From Allonocardiopsis opalescens (GTDB taxonomy: Bacteria > Actinomycetota > Actinomycetes > Streptosporangiales > Streptosporangiaceae), in NCBI RefSeq assembly GCF_003002095.1, contig NZ_PVZC01000002.1, positions 496,001 through 560,000 on the forward strand: DNA of 64,000 bases, given 5' to 3'. The translations under genes and the position numbers were made by a program. This document shows positions 8,150 through 16,045 of this stretch, in pieces; the stretch's first letter is position 1, and each line of letters begins with the position of its first letter. Below the pieces are notes generated by a model. It was not told the origin of the DNA, did not search any database, and saw only the letters and a list, made by a program, of their open reading frames with translations.

Positions 8150-9618
8150 TCGGCCTCCGCGGCCACCACCCTGACGCTGCCCAGTTCGGGATCGGCCGCG
8201 TCGGGCACCACCATCCCGGCCTCCACCCCGCTGCGCAGGTAGCGCAGCACTCCGGCGTGCAAGCGCTCGCCGGGGAGGACGGCCGGGACTCCCGGCGGGT
8301 AGGGCGTCAGCATCTCGGCGGCCACCCGGCCCGCCGCCTTGTCCAGCGGCACCTGCTCGACGGCGGCGAAGAAGGCGTCGCGCGGCGACATGACCTGCTC
8401 AAGGCGCAGGTCGGCCGGGTCGGGCACCGCCACGACGGGGGCCGGCCGCAGCTTGGGCGCGTGCGCGACCAGGTCGCGCAGCCCCTCCAGCAGGCGCCCG
8501 GCGGTGTGCTCGTCGTCGGCGTGGCTCAGCTGGGCGCTGATCCGGCGGTGGTCGGCCAGGTGCAGGTTGATCTGGTGCTCGGCGCGCAGCCAGTCGGCCA
8601 GCCGGTAGCCGCTCACCCCCAGCGCGCTGACATCGATGACGATCTGCAGCGGGTCCTGGTCGTAGGCGAGCCCGGGGCCGCAGAAGGCGTCCGGCCCGTT
8701 CACCCGCAGCCCCTCGACGGCGCCGATCTTGTCCCGTAGCTCCCCGGCGAGCGCCAAGGCGCGGTCGTACAGCACCCGGCCGTGCTCGGCCATCTGGCGG
8801 CGCCAGCCGTCCAGCGCCGCGTAGACCAGCACGGACGGGCTCGTCGTGTCGAGCAGGTCGGCGCGGGCGCTCAGCACCCGCGGATCGATCAGCTCGCCGC
8901 GCAGGTGGTAGACGGAGCCCTGCTCCAGGCCCGAGCCCATCTTGTGCACCGAGGTGACGCACACGTCGGCCCCCGCGTCCATCGCCCACCGGGGCAGCCC
9001 GGGGTGGAAGGGCAGGTGCGCGCCCCACGCCTCGTCCACCACCAGCGGCCTGCCCCGCTCGTGGCAGACCTCGGCGATCGCGGCCAGGTCCGCGCAGGTG
9101 CCGTACGGCGTGGGGCTGGTCACCAGCGCCCCGGACGCGTAGGGGTGCTCGTCGAAGGCGGCGGCGTACTCCTCGGGCCCCGGCGGGTGGGCCAGGTGCC
9201 GCTCGGCGTCCCAGTGCGGATCCACCCAGACGGGCCGCACCCCCGACAGCACCAGCCCCGACACCACCGCCTTGTGCGCGTCCCTGCCGATCAGCAGCGT
9301 CTCCCCCGGCCCGGCCACCGCCAGGATCGCCGCCTTGACCGACAGCGAACTCCCGCAGGTGGAGAAGAAGGTCCGGTCGGCGCGCACCGCGTCCGCCATC
9401 AGCGCCTCGGCCTCGGCCAGCACCCCCTGCGAACTCCGCCGGTCGTCCAGCCCTGCCGTGGCGAGCACATCGGACCGGAACACGTCCGTACCCAGCACCG
9501 CGGCGACCCGCGGGTCGGCGCCCCGCCCCTGCTTGTGCCCGGGCGGGGTGAAGGGGGTCTGACCGGTGCGGTGATAGGCGTCGAGAGCGTCGAGCACGGG
9601 AGCGCGTGAGTGGTCCAC
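8140..9618 (-). CDS. Orn/Lys/Arg decarboxylase-family PLP enzyme
   Basis: About 492-aa fold-type I PLP enzyme of the short (no wing domain) Gram-positive ornithine/lysine/arginine decarboxylase group. PLP contacts visible are STCGSSLSVKAA near residue 90, the cofactor-stacking VVDEAWGAHLPFHP near 190 and the Schiff-base lysine in TSVHKMGSG near 225. The C-terminal PYPPGVPAVLPGE is diagnostic for the family. It decarboxylates a basic amino acid to a polyamine precursor; which one is not determinable. GTG 9618 begins the conserved HSRAPVLDALDAYH start; a longer open frame exists upstream but is unconserved in character. Confidence 0.88.
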   Translation of the reverse strand: MDHSRAPVLDALDAYHRTGQTPFTPPGHKQGRGADPRVAAVLGTDVFRSDVLATAGLDDRRSSQGVLAEAEALMADAVRADRTFFSTCGSSLSVKAAILAVAGPGETLLIGRDAHKAVVSGLVLSGVRPVWVDPHWDAERHLAHPPGPEEYAAAFDEHPYASGALVTSPTPYGTCADLAAIAEVCHERGRPLVVDEAWGAHLPFHPGLPRWAMDAGADVCVTSVHKMGSGLEQGSVYHLRGELIDPRVLSARADLLDTTSPSVLVYAALDGWRRQMAEHGRVLYDRALALAGELRDKIGAVEGLRVNGPDAFCGPGLAYDQDPLQIVIDVSALGVSGYRLADWLRAEHQINLHLADHRRISAQLSHADDEHTAGRLLEGLRDLVAHAPKLRPAPVVAVPDPADLRLEQVMSPRDAFFAAVEQVPLDKAAGRVAAEMLTPYPPGVPAVLPGERLHAGVLRYLRSGVEAGMVVPDAADPELGSVRVVAAEAEPG

Positions 9619-9737
9619 ATCCGTGCGGATGCCCTGGCGGCTCGGGGGGAAACGCGGGGCGGCCGGCACTCCGGCGTCCGCCCGCGTCCGTCCCGCCCGG
9701 GTTGAACCGGACGGGGCCGGGCGCCGTAGTGACGGGT

Positions 9738-10310
9738 ATGGAGACACGATCCTTGGCGCTGGCCGTGTTCGGGGTACCGGCGCATCCCCTGGTGGTGCAC
9801 GCCGCCGTGGTGCTGGTGCCGCTGGCGGCGCTGTGCGCGGTGCTGGTCGCGGCGCGGCCCGCCTGGCGGCGCGCGTACGGCTGGCCGGTGCTGGTGCTCA
9901 CGCTGGCCGCGGCCGTGTCGGTGCCGGTGGCGCAGTTCACCGGTGAGCAGCTGGCCGAGAGCCGCGGGCAGCTCAGTCCGGCGGCCGCGGCGCACATGGC
10001 GCTCGGCCAGCAGATGATCGCCCCTACGCTGGTGTTCGCGGTGGCGGTGGCCGCGCTGGTCGTCGGCGGCCGGATGGTCGACCGCCGTACCGCCGACCTG
10101 CCGGTCGCGGCCCGGGTGGGCGCGGAGGCCGGAGACGGCGGGCCCGTCCCGGACGGGGGCGGCGGGCCCGCCCCGGCGTCCGCCGTGAGCCTGCGCACGG
10201 CGATGGTGCTGGTGCGGGTGCTGGTGGTGCTCTCAGCGGCCGCCGTGGTGTTCATGGTGATCCGGGTGGGCCACGCCGGGGCCGCCTCCGTGTGGGGCAC
10301 CGGCGGCTGA
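9738..10310 (+). CDS. DUF2231-like integral membrane protein
   Basis: 190-aa membrane protein. The N-terminal FGVPAHPLVVHAAVVLVPLA motif is the hallmark of DUF2231, a four-helix membrane family sometimes linked to haem or redox chemistry because of its conserved His residues. Four hydrophobic segments are seen (about residues 15-35, 45-65, 95-115 and 160-180) with a Gly/Pro-rich loop before the last. Start ATG 9738 has no strong ribosome site. It is divergent from the decarboxylase gene and lies 33 bp before the sigma factor gene, so co-transcription with the sigma unit is possible. Confidence 0.75.
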   Translation: METRSLALAVFGVPAHPLVVHAAVVLVPLAALCAVLVAARPAWRRAYGWPVLVLTLAAAVSVPVAQFTGEQLAESRGQLSPAAAAHMALGQQMIAPTLVFAVAVAALVVGGRMVDRRTADLPVAARVGAEAGDGGPVPDGGGGPAPASAVSLRTAMVLVRVLVVLSAAAVVFMVIRVGHAGAASVWGTGG

Positions 10311-10343
10311 GGGCGGGGCGACGGCGGGCGGGAGGCGGACCGG

Positions 10344-10862
10344 GTGTCCACCGAGGAACGGCTGCTGAAGGCGCTGCACGACGAGCACGCCTCCGCGCTG
10401 TGGCGCTACGCCCTGCGGCTGACCGGCGGCGACGAGGGCCGGGCGCAGGACGTGGTGCAGGAGACGATGCTGCGCGCCTGGCGGCACCCCCAGGTGCTGT
10501 CCGCCCCCGACGTGGAGGCGCGCCGCTGGCTCTTCCGCACCCTGCGCAACCGGGTGATCGACGAGTGGCGGGCCCGCCAGGTACGCCCCGAGGTGGTCAC
10601 CGACGCCCCGCCGGAGCGGCCGACCGACGACGAGGTCGACGCCGCCGTCGAGTCGCTGCTGGTGGCCGAGGCGCTGCGCCGCCTCAGCCCGGCGCACCGC
10701 GAGGTGCTGGTGGAGTGCTTCTACCAGGGCCGGAGCGTGTCGGAGGCGGCGCGGCGCCTGGGGGTGCCGCCGGGGACGGTCAAGTCGCGCACCTACTATG
10801 CGCTGCGCGCCCTGCGGGTCGCGCTGGCGGAGATGGGCGTCGTAGAGGAGGGGGACGGATGA
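10344..10862 (+). CDS. ECF-type RNA polymerase sigma factor
   Basis: 172-aa extracytoplasmic-function sigma factor. Region 2 is visible as ALWRYALRLTGGDEGRAQDVVQETMLRAWRHP (residues about 16-47) with the core-binding DVVQET stretch and RWLFRTLRNRVIDEWR. Region 4 is LRRLSPAHREVLVECFYQGRSVSEAA-RLGVPPGTVKSRTYYALRAL, a helix-turn-helix for -35 recognition. The start is GTG 10344 with GGGAGGCGG about 5 bp upstream. Its stop overlaps the start of the anti-sigma gene (ATGA), so it is expected to be held inactive by that protein. Confidence 0.92.
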   Translation: MSTEERLLKALHDEHASALWRYALRLTGGDEGRAQDVVQETMLRAWRHPQVLSAPDVEARRWLFRTLRNRVIDEWRARQVRPEVVTDAPPERPTDDEVDAAVESLLVAEALRRLSPAHREVLVECFYQGRSVSEAARRLGVPPGTVKSRTYYALRALRVALAEMGVVEEGDG

Positions 10863-11554
10863 GCTGCCCGCACCGGTTCGACACGGCCGCGTACGTGCTG
10901 GGTGCGCTGGACCCCGACGACCGCGAGCGCTTCGAGGCGCACCTGCGCACCGGCTGCGCCGAGTGCCGCGCCGCCGTCGGCGAACTGGCGCCCATGCCCG
11001 GCCTGCTCGCACACGCCTCGGCCGACGACCTGCTGGAGTCCGCACCGGCACCACCGGGCGGCCTGCTGCCCTCCCTGGTGGACCGGGTGCGCCGCACGCG
11101 CCGCCGCTCGCGGCTGCGCACCGCCACCGCGGCCGTCGCGGCCGCCGCCTGCCTGGCCGCCGCCGCCTTCGCGGCCGGCGCGCTGCTGCGCCCCGCCCCC
11201 CCGCCCGCGACGCCCGCCCCGTCCCCGTCCGCCGTCGCCGCCCCGGCGGTCTTCGAGCCGGTCGGCGGGGTCGACATGTGGGGCGCCGCCACCCTGGTCG
11301 AACGCCCCGAGGGCACCCGCATCGAACTGGACTGCGTCTACAACAGCCGCTACGACTACGGCGACGCCACCACCGGCTACGTCCTCACCGTCGTCCGCGC
11401 CGACGGCAGCACCGAACGCGCCGGCAGCTGGGACGCCCGCGACGCCGAACAGGCCGAGGTCACCCTGTTCACCCGGGGCAAGCCCGAGGATGTCGTCGCC
11501 ATGGAGATCCGCGACCTGGACGGACGCTTGGTGCTGCGGTGGCCCAGCGGGTGA
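10859..11554 (+). CDS. Zinc-finger anti-sigma factor (RskA-like)
   Basis: 231-aa membrane anti-sigma factor. The N-terminus has a putative zf-HC2 site with HRFDTAAYVLGALDP and CAECRAAVGEL (the H...CxxC pattern of ZAS proteins). A single transmembrane helix (AAVAAAACLAAAAFAAGALL, about residues 85-105) is followed by a Pro-rich linker and an extracytoplasmic domain ending in IRDLDGRLVLRWPSG. That C-terminal domain resembles anti-sigma-K/RskA proteins. Its ATG overlaps the sigma gene stop, which sets translational coupling and 1:1 output. The signal sensed outside the cell is unknown. Confidence 0.88.
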   Translation: MSCPHRFDTAAYVLGALDPDDRERFEAHLRTGCAECRAAVGELAPMPGLLAHASADDLLESAPAPPGGLLPSLVDRVRRTRRRSRLRTATAAVAAAACLAAAAFAAGALLRPAPPPATPAPSPSAVAAPAVFEPVGGVDMWGAATLVERPEGTRIELDCVYNSRYDYGDATTGYVLTVVRADGSTERAGSWDARDAEQAEVTLFTRGKPEDVVAMEIRDLDGRLVLRWPSG

Positions 11555-11748
11555 GGGGAGCGGGTCGGGTCGTCACCGCTGACGACGCCCGGCCGCGCGG
11601 GCCATCCTGGTGGTGGTCAATCCAAGATGAGGCCGAATGCCAAGGCGGAACGCCGGGGCGATAGCCCTGCTGGCGGACCGGCTGAACGCACTCCCTGCCT
11701 GGACACTCAGGGTTACGATGCGACCACCTACGAAGGAGGGACTTCGCG

Positions 11749-11949
11749 ATGGAGTTGCGCATGATCGGGTCGACGTCCAAGGAGGGCGACTGCCCGACTC
11801 TGTACGAAACCGAGACGGGTGACATCGTCGTGCAGGGCGATCAGCTCACCGAGCCTGAGGCACTGGCCCAATTGAAGCATGTCAAGCCGGGAGAAGCCGC
11901 CGTTGTCATCCCGCGTGCCTTGCTCACTCAGTACGCGCCCAAGGAGTAG
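11749..11949 (+). CDS. Small protein (66 aa) of a DUF6879/DUF5753 regulatory unit
   Basis: 66-aa soluble protein with two short beta-rich motifs (CPTLYETETGDIVVQGDQL and GEAAVVIPRALL) and no membrane segment. It has a very good ribosome site, AAGGAGGG at 11733-11740, 8 bp before ATG 11749. It is followed after 3 bp by the DUF6879 gene and then the HTH-DUF5753 regulator. This three-gene arrangement recurs in Actinobacteria, where the small member is usually listed as hypothetical. It may act as the partner bound by the regulator, by analogy with DUF397 proteins; that is inference. Confidence 0.7.
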   Translation: MELRMIGSTSKEGDCPTLYETETGDIVVQGDQLTEPEALAQLKHVKPGEAAVVIPRALLTQYAPKE

Positions 11950-11952
11950 GCC

Positions 11953-12477
11953 GTGCTGGACCGCATCACCGGCCCGCAGATCACCGAATTCTTCAAAGCC
12001 GGATTCGAGCACACCGCGTGGCGTTTGGAGACCAGGCGGGCCTACGGGGTCGCCTCCGAGACCGAGGAATTCCAGGCATGGCTGCGCGGGGAACCCGCCG
12101 AACCCGATCCGCAGCGGCCGTGGCTGGCCACCATGCGCGCGCTCAGGTCTGCGGGGAAGCGCGTCGAGCGGGTGCGGATCATCGATGACCCACCGACCGA
12201 CTACCAGCGGTGGCTGTTGTCCGATGTCGCCGACAGTATCGACGCGGGAGAGGACATCCGCTACCTGGCGCGGGCTGACGCCGGGCTTCTCCCCCACGCG
12301 CCACACTCGGATTTCTGGCTCTTCGACTCCAAGACCATCGGCATTTTCGCCTTCGACGGAGACAGATCCCTCGGCATGCGCCTGACCGACGACCCTGACC
12401 AGGTACTGAAGGGCTGTCAGATCCGCGATGCCGCGTGGCACTTCGCCCGGCCGGCCACGGTATTCATACCCCTATGA
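11953..12477 (+). CDS. DUF6879 family protein
   Basis: 174-aa soluble protein. Features matching the actinobacterial DUF6879 family are an N-terminal ITEFFKAGFEHTAWRLETR-YGV motif, the RVRIIDDPPTDYQRWLL segment near residue 78, DIRYLARADAG near 100 and SDFWLFDSKTIGIFAFDGD near 118. The family almost always neighbours an HTH-DUF5753 regulator, as here, where its TGA overlaps the next ATG. No catalytic motif is recognised and its biochemical role is unknown. Start GTG 11953 lies 3 bp after the preceding gene, within reach of its AAGGAG. Confidence 0.8.
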   Translation: MLDRITGPQITEFFKAGFEHTAWRLETRRAYGVASETEEFQAWLRGEPAEPDPQRPWLATMRALRSAGKRVERVRIIDDPPTDYQRWLLSDVADSIDAGEDIRYLARADAGLLPHAPHSDFWLFDSKTIGIFAFDGDRSLGMRLTDDPDQVLKGCQIRDAAWHFARPATVFIPL

Positions 12478-13316
12478 GTACCGATTTCCAGCAGGCTCGG
12501 CTTGCTCTCGGTGCGCGGCTTCGTGAGCTGCGCACCGAGAGCAAGCTGACCGGTCGCCAGATGGCCCAAACGCTGGGCTGGGTCCACTCGAAGATCTCCA
12601 AGCTGGAGAACGGCAAGCAGACCGCCACGGCCGAGGACTTGACCGCATGGGCTCGTGCATGCGGTCGTCCAGAAGCCGCCGGGGAACTGGTGACGCTGCT
12701 ACGCACCATGGAGTCCAGGTACCGCACCTGGCGCCGCCAGCTTGCGGCCGGGCACAGACCTCGCCAAGAGGCTGGGATCAACGAATCCCAGCGCACCACT
12801 CTGTTCCGGGGCTTCCAGGAGTCCTGCATCCCCGGCATCTTCCAGACGGCCGAGTACGCCCGCCACATGTTCATGGTGAGCGCTGATTTTCACCAGACCC
12901 CTCGTGACACCGAAGAAGCGGTGCGGGCACGAATCCGCCGCCAGGAGATCTTGTACGACTCCAAGCGCAGGTTTCGGTTCGTCGTGTGGGAAGCAGCCTT
13001 GCGGATGCTCATCTTTCCGCCCGAAGTCATGGCCGGACAGCTGGACCGACTTGCTGGCCTGGCAGGACTCGACACCGTCGAGTTGGGGATCATTCCGTTC
13101 AGCTCGCGGCTGCGACTGCCGCCGAGCCACGGGTTCTGGATCTACGACGAACGGCTGGTCATCGTGGAGAACCTCAACGCCGAACTGTGGCTGGACGACT
13201 CCGTAGATGTCGCCCTTTTTATCCGCGCCTGGGACCGTTTCCAAGAGTCTGCGGTGTATGGGCACCATGCGCACCGGCTGATCGCCGGAGCGCGCGCCGC
13301 CCTCAAGGGTGCATGA
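12474..13316 (+). CDS. XRE-type HTH regulator with DUF5753 domain (Scr1-like antitoxin family)
   Basis: 280-aa DNA-binding protein. Residues about 8-65 form a Cro/C1 helix-turn-helix (LGARLRELRTESKLTGRQMAQTLGW-HSKISKLENG). The rest is the DUF5753 domain, with RTTLFRGFQESCIPGIFQTAEYARHM near 105, VRARIRRQEIL near 145 and LGIIPFSSRLRLPPSHGFWIYD near 205. Such proteins belong to actinobacterial regulators paired with small DUF397 or DUF6879 partners, with roles in development and toxin-antitoxin-like control. The ATG 12474 overlaps the DUF6879 stop (ATGA), so the three genes form one operon. Confidence 0.88.
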   Translation: MSTDFQQARLALGARLRELRTESKLTGRQMAQTLGWVHSKISKLENGKQTATAEDLTAWARACGRPEAAGELVTLLRTMESRYRTWRRQLAAGHRPRQEAGINESQRTTLFRGFQESCIPGIFQTAEYARHMFMVSADFHQTPRDTEEAVRARIRRQEILYDSKRRFRFVVWEAALRMLIFPPEVMAGQLDRLAGLAGLDTVELGIIPFSSRLRLPPSHGFWIYDERLVIVENLNAELWLDDSVDVALFIRAWDRFQESAVYGHHAHRLIAGARAALKGA

Positions 13317-13430
13317 GCAATCGCAAGAACCAGCTCGAACCCCGTTAGAAACAAAGAGAAACTTTCCAGCGGGCCGGGAACCGGGAGCCTTACCGTCGTC
13401 GTCATCACACCTTCTAAGGAGGCGATGACG

Positions 13431-13871
13431 ATGGCGAACCCAGCGCCGCAGCGCGTCGCAGTCGACAGTTGGCGTCATCAACTGGCGACGAGACTTGATC
13501 CCCACACCGACTCCGACCGCACCCTCACCGCGCTCAGAATCGCCCATCGCATCCGTTGGTCCCGAAATGGGAATGGCTCTCCGGTCGGCTGGTCGGAGGC
13601 CGCTCGGAATGCTCTGCGTCGTCTCATCCGGTGCGCGCGTGGCTTCGTTCCCAGGACGTGGTGTCACGGTCGGCGCGCCACCGCCCCGCGCCGATTGCCG
13701 CCGCTGCGGCGTCGCCCGGAGGCGTCGTGGGAGCGTACCGAGACCTTGGCGATGGAGGACATCGCCAGGGCACCCGCCCTGGTCCGTCCGTACCTTGTCG
13801 CGCATGAGCGCGCGTCGGCACAAGGGCGGCGCGGGGGTTCGGATGCCTTGGCCGAGGCGGCTGTGCGGTGA
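13431..13871 (+). CDS. Hypothetical Arg-rich protein upstream of an ATP-binding protein
   Basis: 146 codons from ATG 13431 (an ATG at 13425 is also possible). A near-perfect ribosome site, TAAGGAGGCG at 13415-13424, precedes it, so a gene does start here. The middle is Arg-rich and low in conserved character. The end (EDIARAPALVRPYLVAHERASAQ) resembles small actinobacterial proteins with a VRPYLVAHER motif found beside HATPase genes. The reading frame may therefore be decayed or frameshifted in its centre, with the functional part at the C-terminus. Its stop overlaps GTG 13868 of the next gene. Confidence 0.5.
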   Translation: MANPAPQRVAVDSWRHQLATRLDPHTDSDRTLTALRIAHRIRWSRNGNGSPVGWSEAARNALRRLIRCARGFVPRTWCHGRRATAPRRLPPLRRRPEASWERTETLAMEDIARAPALVRPYLVAHERASAQGRRGGSDALAEAAVR

Positions 13872-14353
13872 TCGGTCTCGGTGGTGCCGTGATCGCGATG
13901 CCGGGGACGGTGGATCGGCGGTTTGCGGGTGTGGCCGCGTCGGTGGCCGATGCGCGGCGGTGGGTGCGGCGGGTACTCGACGACAACCGGGTGCCGGATG
14001 ACGTGGTGGATACCGCGCTGCTGCTGGTGTCGGAACTGGCCACCAACGCGCTGTCTCATACCTGCTCTAGTCGTCCGGGTGGATGGTTCGGCTTGCGGGT
14101 GGCGTGTGATCGCGTGCGGCGACACGTGCGGGTGGAGTGCGACGATGCGGGCAACCGCACCGGAACCCACCCCCGCTACGCGATGAGCGGCCCCGATGCG
14201 GCCGGTGGACGAGGGCTGGCGCTGGTGGCCGCGCTGGCCACTGCCTACGGGGACCGGGCCGATGCCACCGGGCGCACCGTGTACTTCGAACTGCACTGGC
14301 CGAAGTCCTCCGGCCGACCGGTGCCGCCGCCCGCCCGGCGCGGCGCCCCCTGA
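13868..14353 (+). CDS. HATPase-domain ATP-binding protein (anti-sigma regulatory kinase-like)
   Basis: 161-aa stand-alone GHKL ATPase of the RsbW/SpoIIAB-like group common in actinomycetes. The N-box is LLLVSELATNALSH (about residues 57-70), the G1 box is RVECDDAG, and the G2 box is GGRGLALVAALATAYGDR. The linker between them and a weakly conserved catalytic centre are typical of the non-canonical members. Such proteins either phosphorylate an anti-sigma antagonist or simply bind ATP; no cognate sigma factor is adjacent. GTG 13868 overlaps the previous stop (GTGA). Confidence 0.82.
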   Translation: MIGLGGAVIAMPGTVDRRFAGVAASVADARRWVRRVLDDNRVPDDVVDTALLLVSELATNALSHTCSSRPGGWFGLRVACDRVRRHVRVECDDAGNRTGTHPRYAMSGPDAAGGRGLALVAALATAYGDRADATGRTVYFELHWPKSSGRPVPPPARRGAP

Positions 14354-14516
14354 TCGTCCCGGTCGCGGGGGTCGAGCACCCGCCCGCCCCCGACCTGCCC
14401 CAAACAGGGGCGGCGCAGGCCCCAGGGGGACACTCCCCCCCGCGGCCGGAACCCCCATCACCCGTTCCGTCTCCGGCGCACCCATGCGCGCCCCGCCCTC
14501 AAGGACCCCAACGACC

Positions 14517-14909
14517 ATGCCCGCCGCCTACGTCCCGCTCGGAGAAGCCGCACGCCTATCCGGCCGCACCCCGCAGGCACTCAAAGCGATGGCCGAAAAC
14601 AACGAAATCTTCGCCGCCTTCATCAGCGGCCACTACTGGTTCGACCCCGCACGGCTTCCCGAGCGTCCGCCGCTGCCCGAAGAACTCCAGGGCGAGCTGC
14701 CCGAACTCATGACCGCCCAAGAGGTGGCACATCTGTTCCGCGTGCATCCCAAGACCGTGTCCAGTTGGGCCCGCCAGGGGCGCCTGACCTACATCCGCAC
14801 CCTGGGCGGGCACCGCCGCTACACCGCTGAGGACGTCCGGGCCCTGCTCGACCAGCAAGCCGACCCCGACCGATCCGACCCCGACACACACAAGGACGAC
14901 GAATCATGA
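14517..14909 (+). CDS. BldC-like MerR-type helix-turn-helix protein
   Basis: 130-aa DNA-binding protein. The C-terminal half, LMTAQEVAHLFRVHPKTV followed by RWA-like SWARQGRLTYIRTLGGHRRY and TAEDVRALL, is very close to BldC, the small MerR-like developmental regulator of Streptomyces that wraps DNA. The extra N-terminal part (AYVPLGEAARLSGRTPQALKAMAENNEIFAAFISGHYWFD) looks like a second degenerate winged-helix domain, unlike the 68-aa BldC itself. Start ATG 14517 follows an AAGGACCCC stretch. It overlaps the next gene by ATGA. Confidence 0.78.
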   Translation: MPAAYVPLGEAARLSGRTPQALKAMAENNEIFAAFISGHYWFDPARLPERPPLPEELQGELPELMTAQEVAHLFRVHPKTVSSWARQGRLTYIRTLGGHRRYTAEDVRALLDQQADPDRSDPDTHKDDES

Positions 14910-15292
14910 CCCCACCCACCCAGCCCCACATCGGCCCGGCCACCTATCCCGACCCGATGCTGTCGCCCGTACTGCCCGCACCCCCCGAACAGTGCTTCGT
15001 CCTGTGGGTCACCACCACACCGCCCAGCTCCGACGCCACCCCCGTGAAGCCCACCACCGACCCCCACTACCTGGCCACCATCACCGACCTCATGGTCCAA
15101 GCCCTCGGCAACGAATTCCGCACCTGGCTACTGGCCCACACCACCGCCCACCCCACCGAACCCGCCTGGATCACCCTGCGACACCTCACCCCCACCCACC
15201 GAACCGACACCCACCAACTCCACGGATTCACCCTCGCCCTCCCACGCCTCACCGACGACACCCCGACCGGTACCGCTGACGGCCGGTCGTAG
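14906..15292 (+). CDS. Hypothetical protein coupled to the BldC-like regulator
   Basis: 128-aa protein with no recognised domain. It is rich in Thr, Pro and His with a core QCFVLWVTTTPPS, HYLATITDLMVQALGNEFRTWLL and PAWITLRHLTP, which suggests a small alpha/beta fold. ATG 14906 overlaps the stop of the regulator gene, so production is coupled. Codon use is markedly C-rich (ACC, CAC, CCC), unlike the flanking genes, in line with recent acquisition. A strong terminator lies 75 bp downstream. Confidence 0.6.
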   Translation: MTPPTQPHIGPATYPDPMLSPVLPAPPEQCFVLWVTTTPPSSDATPVKPTTDPHYLATITDLMVQALGNEFRTWLLAHTTAHPTEPAWITLRHLTPTHRTDTHQLHGFTLALPRLTDDTPTGTADGRS

Positions 15293-15366
15293 CCGTCGCG
15301 GCGCGGACTTCCGATGGAAGAGATTTCACTGAATCAGCGATCGCCGCCGCCCGTCCGTTCCGATTG

Positions 15367-15398
15367 AGGGGCGCACCACCGGCCGGTGGTGCGCCCCT
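15367..15398 (+). terminator. Strong intrinsic terminator of the accessory block
   Basis: AGGGGCGCACCACC (15367-15380) pairs perfectly with GGTGGTGCGCCCCT (15385-15398) around a GGCC loop, followed by TTC. This 14-bp stem closes the transcription unit ending at 15292. Confidence 0.75.
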
Positions 15399-15512
15399 TC
15401 GGCATCTGCGCGGTCTCCGCGCGTGCAGGCCCGGTGCGGGCCGCACGCCCGGCCGGGCGCACCGCACGCGCCCCCACCCGGGCCGACGACCCGCCACGCC
15501 CAGAGAGCCCGA

Positions 15513-15540
15513 TTGACAAGTTCTGCCCGTACGGTATCTA
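15513..15540 (+). promoter_or_regulatory. Sigma-70-type promoter for the membrane protein/winged-helix operon
   Basis: TTGACA (15513-15518) is a consensus -35, with TATCTA (15535-15540) 16 bp further as -10, 41 bp before ATG 15581. It is followed directly by the inverted repeat at 15541-15556. Confidence 0.6.
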
Positions 15541-15556
15541 CTTTCCATATCGAAAG
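15541..15556. promoter_or_regulatory. Operator-like inverted repeat CTTTC-N6-GAAAG
   Basis: CTTTCCATATCGAAAG is a 5-bp inverted repeat around six bases that overlaps the predicted transcription start. The downstream operon encodes a winged-helix DNA-binding protein, so autoregulation at this site is a reasonable inference. Confidence 0.5.
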
Positions 15557-15580
15557 CTGACTGACGGACAGGAGACGGAC

Positions 15581-16045
15581 ATGGCCGACACACCCGAGCT
15601 GGACCAGGTCGCCGAGATGCGCCGCAAGATCGCCGCCCACGCCGAGCTGCCCCGTGCCTACTGGGTCGTCTTCGCGGCCGTGTGCGTGCTGATCGCCGGG
15701 ATACCGATCTGGTCGTCTTTCCTGCCCGGCGCCGACGCCTACCTGCGGTGGGGCCTGCTCGCGGTGGCGCTGGGCTCGGCGGCCTACGCGGTGGTCCGGC
15801 GGCGGCGCAGCGGCGTGTACCTGCCGCGCCGGGTCTTCGCCTATCCCAGCGCCCGGGGGCTGTGGGTCGCGGTCATGGCCGGTACGGCCGCAGGCTTCGT
15901 CGGCGTCTACATTCTGGTGGACCTCGGACAGCTCGGCATCGCGCTCGCCGCGCTGGTGCCGGTCGCGGTGCTCGCCTCCGTGGGGCAGATCCGCATCCGC
16001 ACGGTCATGCGCCGGGATCTCGAAGCCGGACGGGTCAACCCGTGA
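15581..16045 (+). CDS. Four-helix membrane protein paired with a winged-helix regulator
   Basis: 154-aa integral membrane protein with predicted helices near residues 27-47, 56-75, 98-118 and 122-142, and a basic RRRRSGVYLPRRVF loop in the middle. No family is recognised with certainty. Start ATG 15581 follows GGAG at about 15571. It is co-transcribed with the next gene, whose GTG overlaps its stop. Pairs of a small permease-like protein and a one-domain winged-helix regulator are frequent in Actinobacteria and are often self-regulated. Confidence 0.75.
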   Translation: MADTPELDQVAEMRRKIAAHAELPRAYWVVFAAVCVLIAGIPIWSSFLPGADAYLRWGLLAVALGSAAYAVVRRRRSGVYLPRRVFAYPSARGLWVAVMAGTAAGFVGVYILVDLGQLGIALAALVPVAVLASVGQIRIRTVMRRDLEAGRVNP

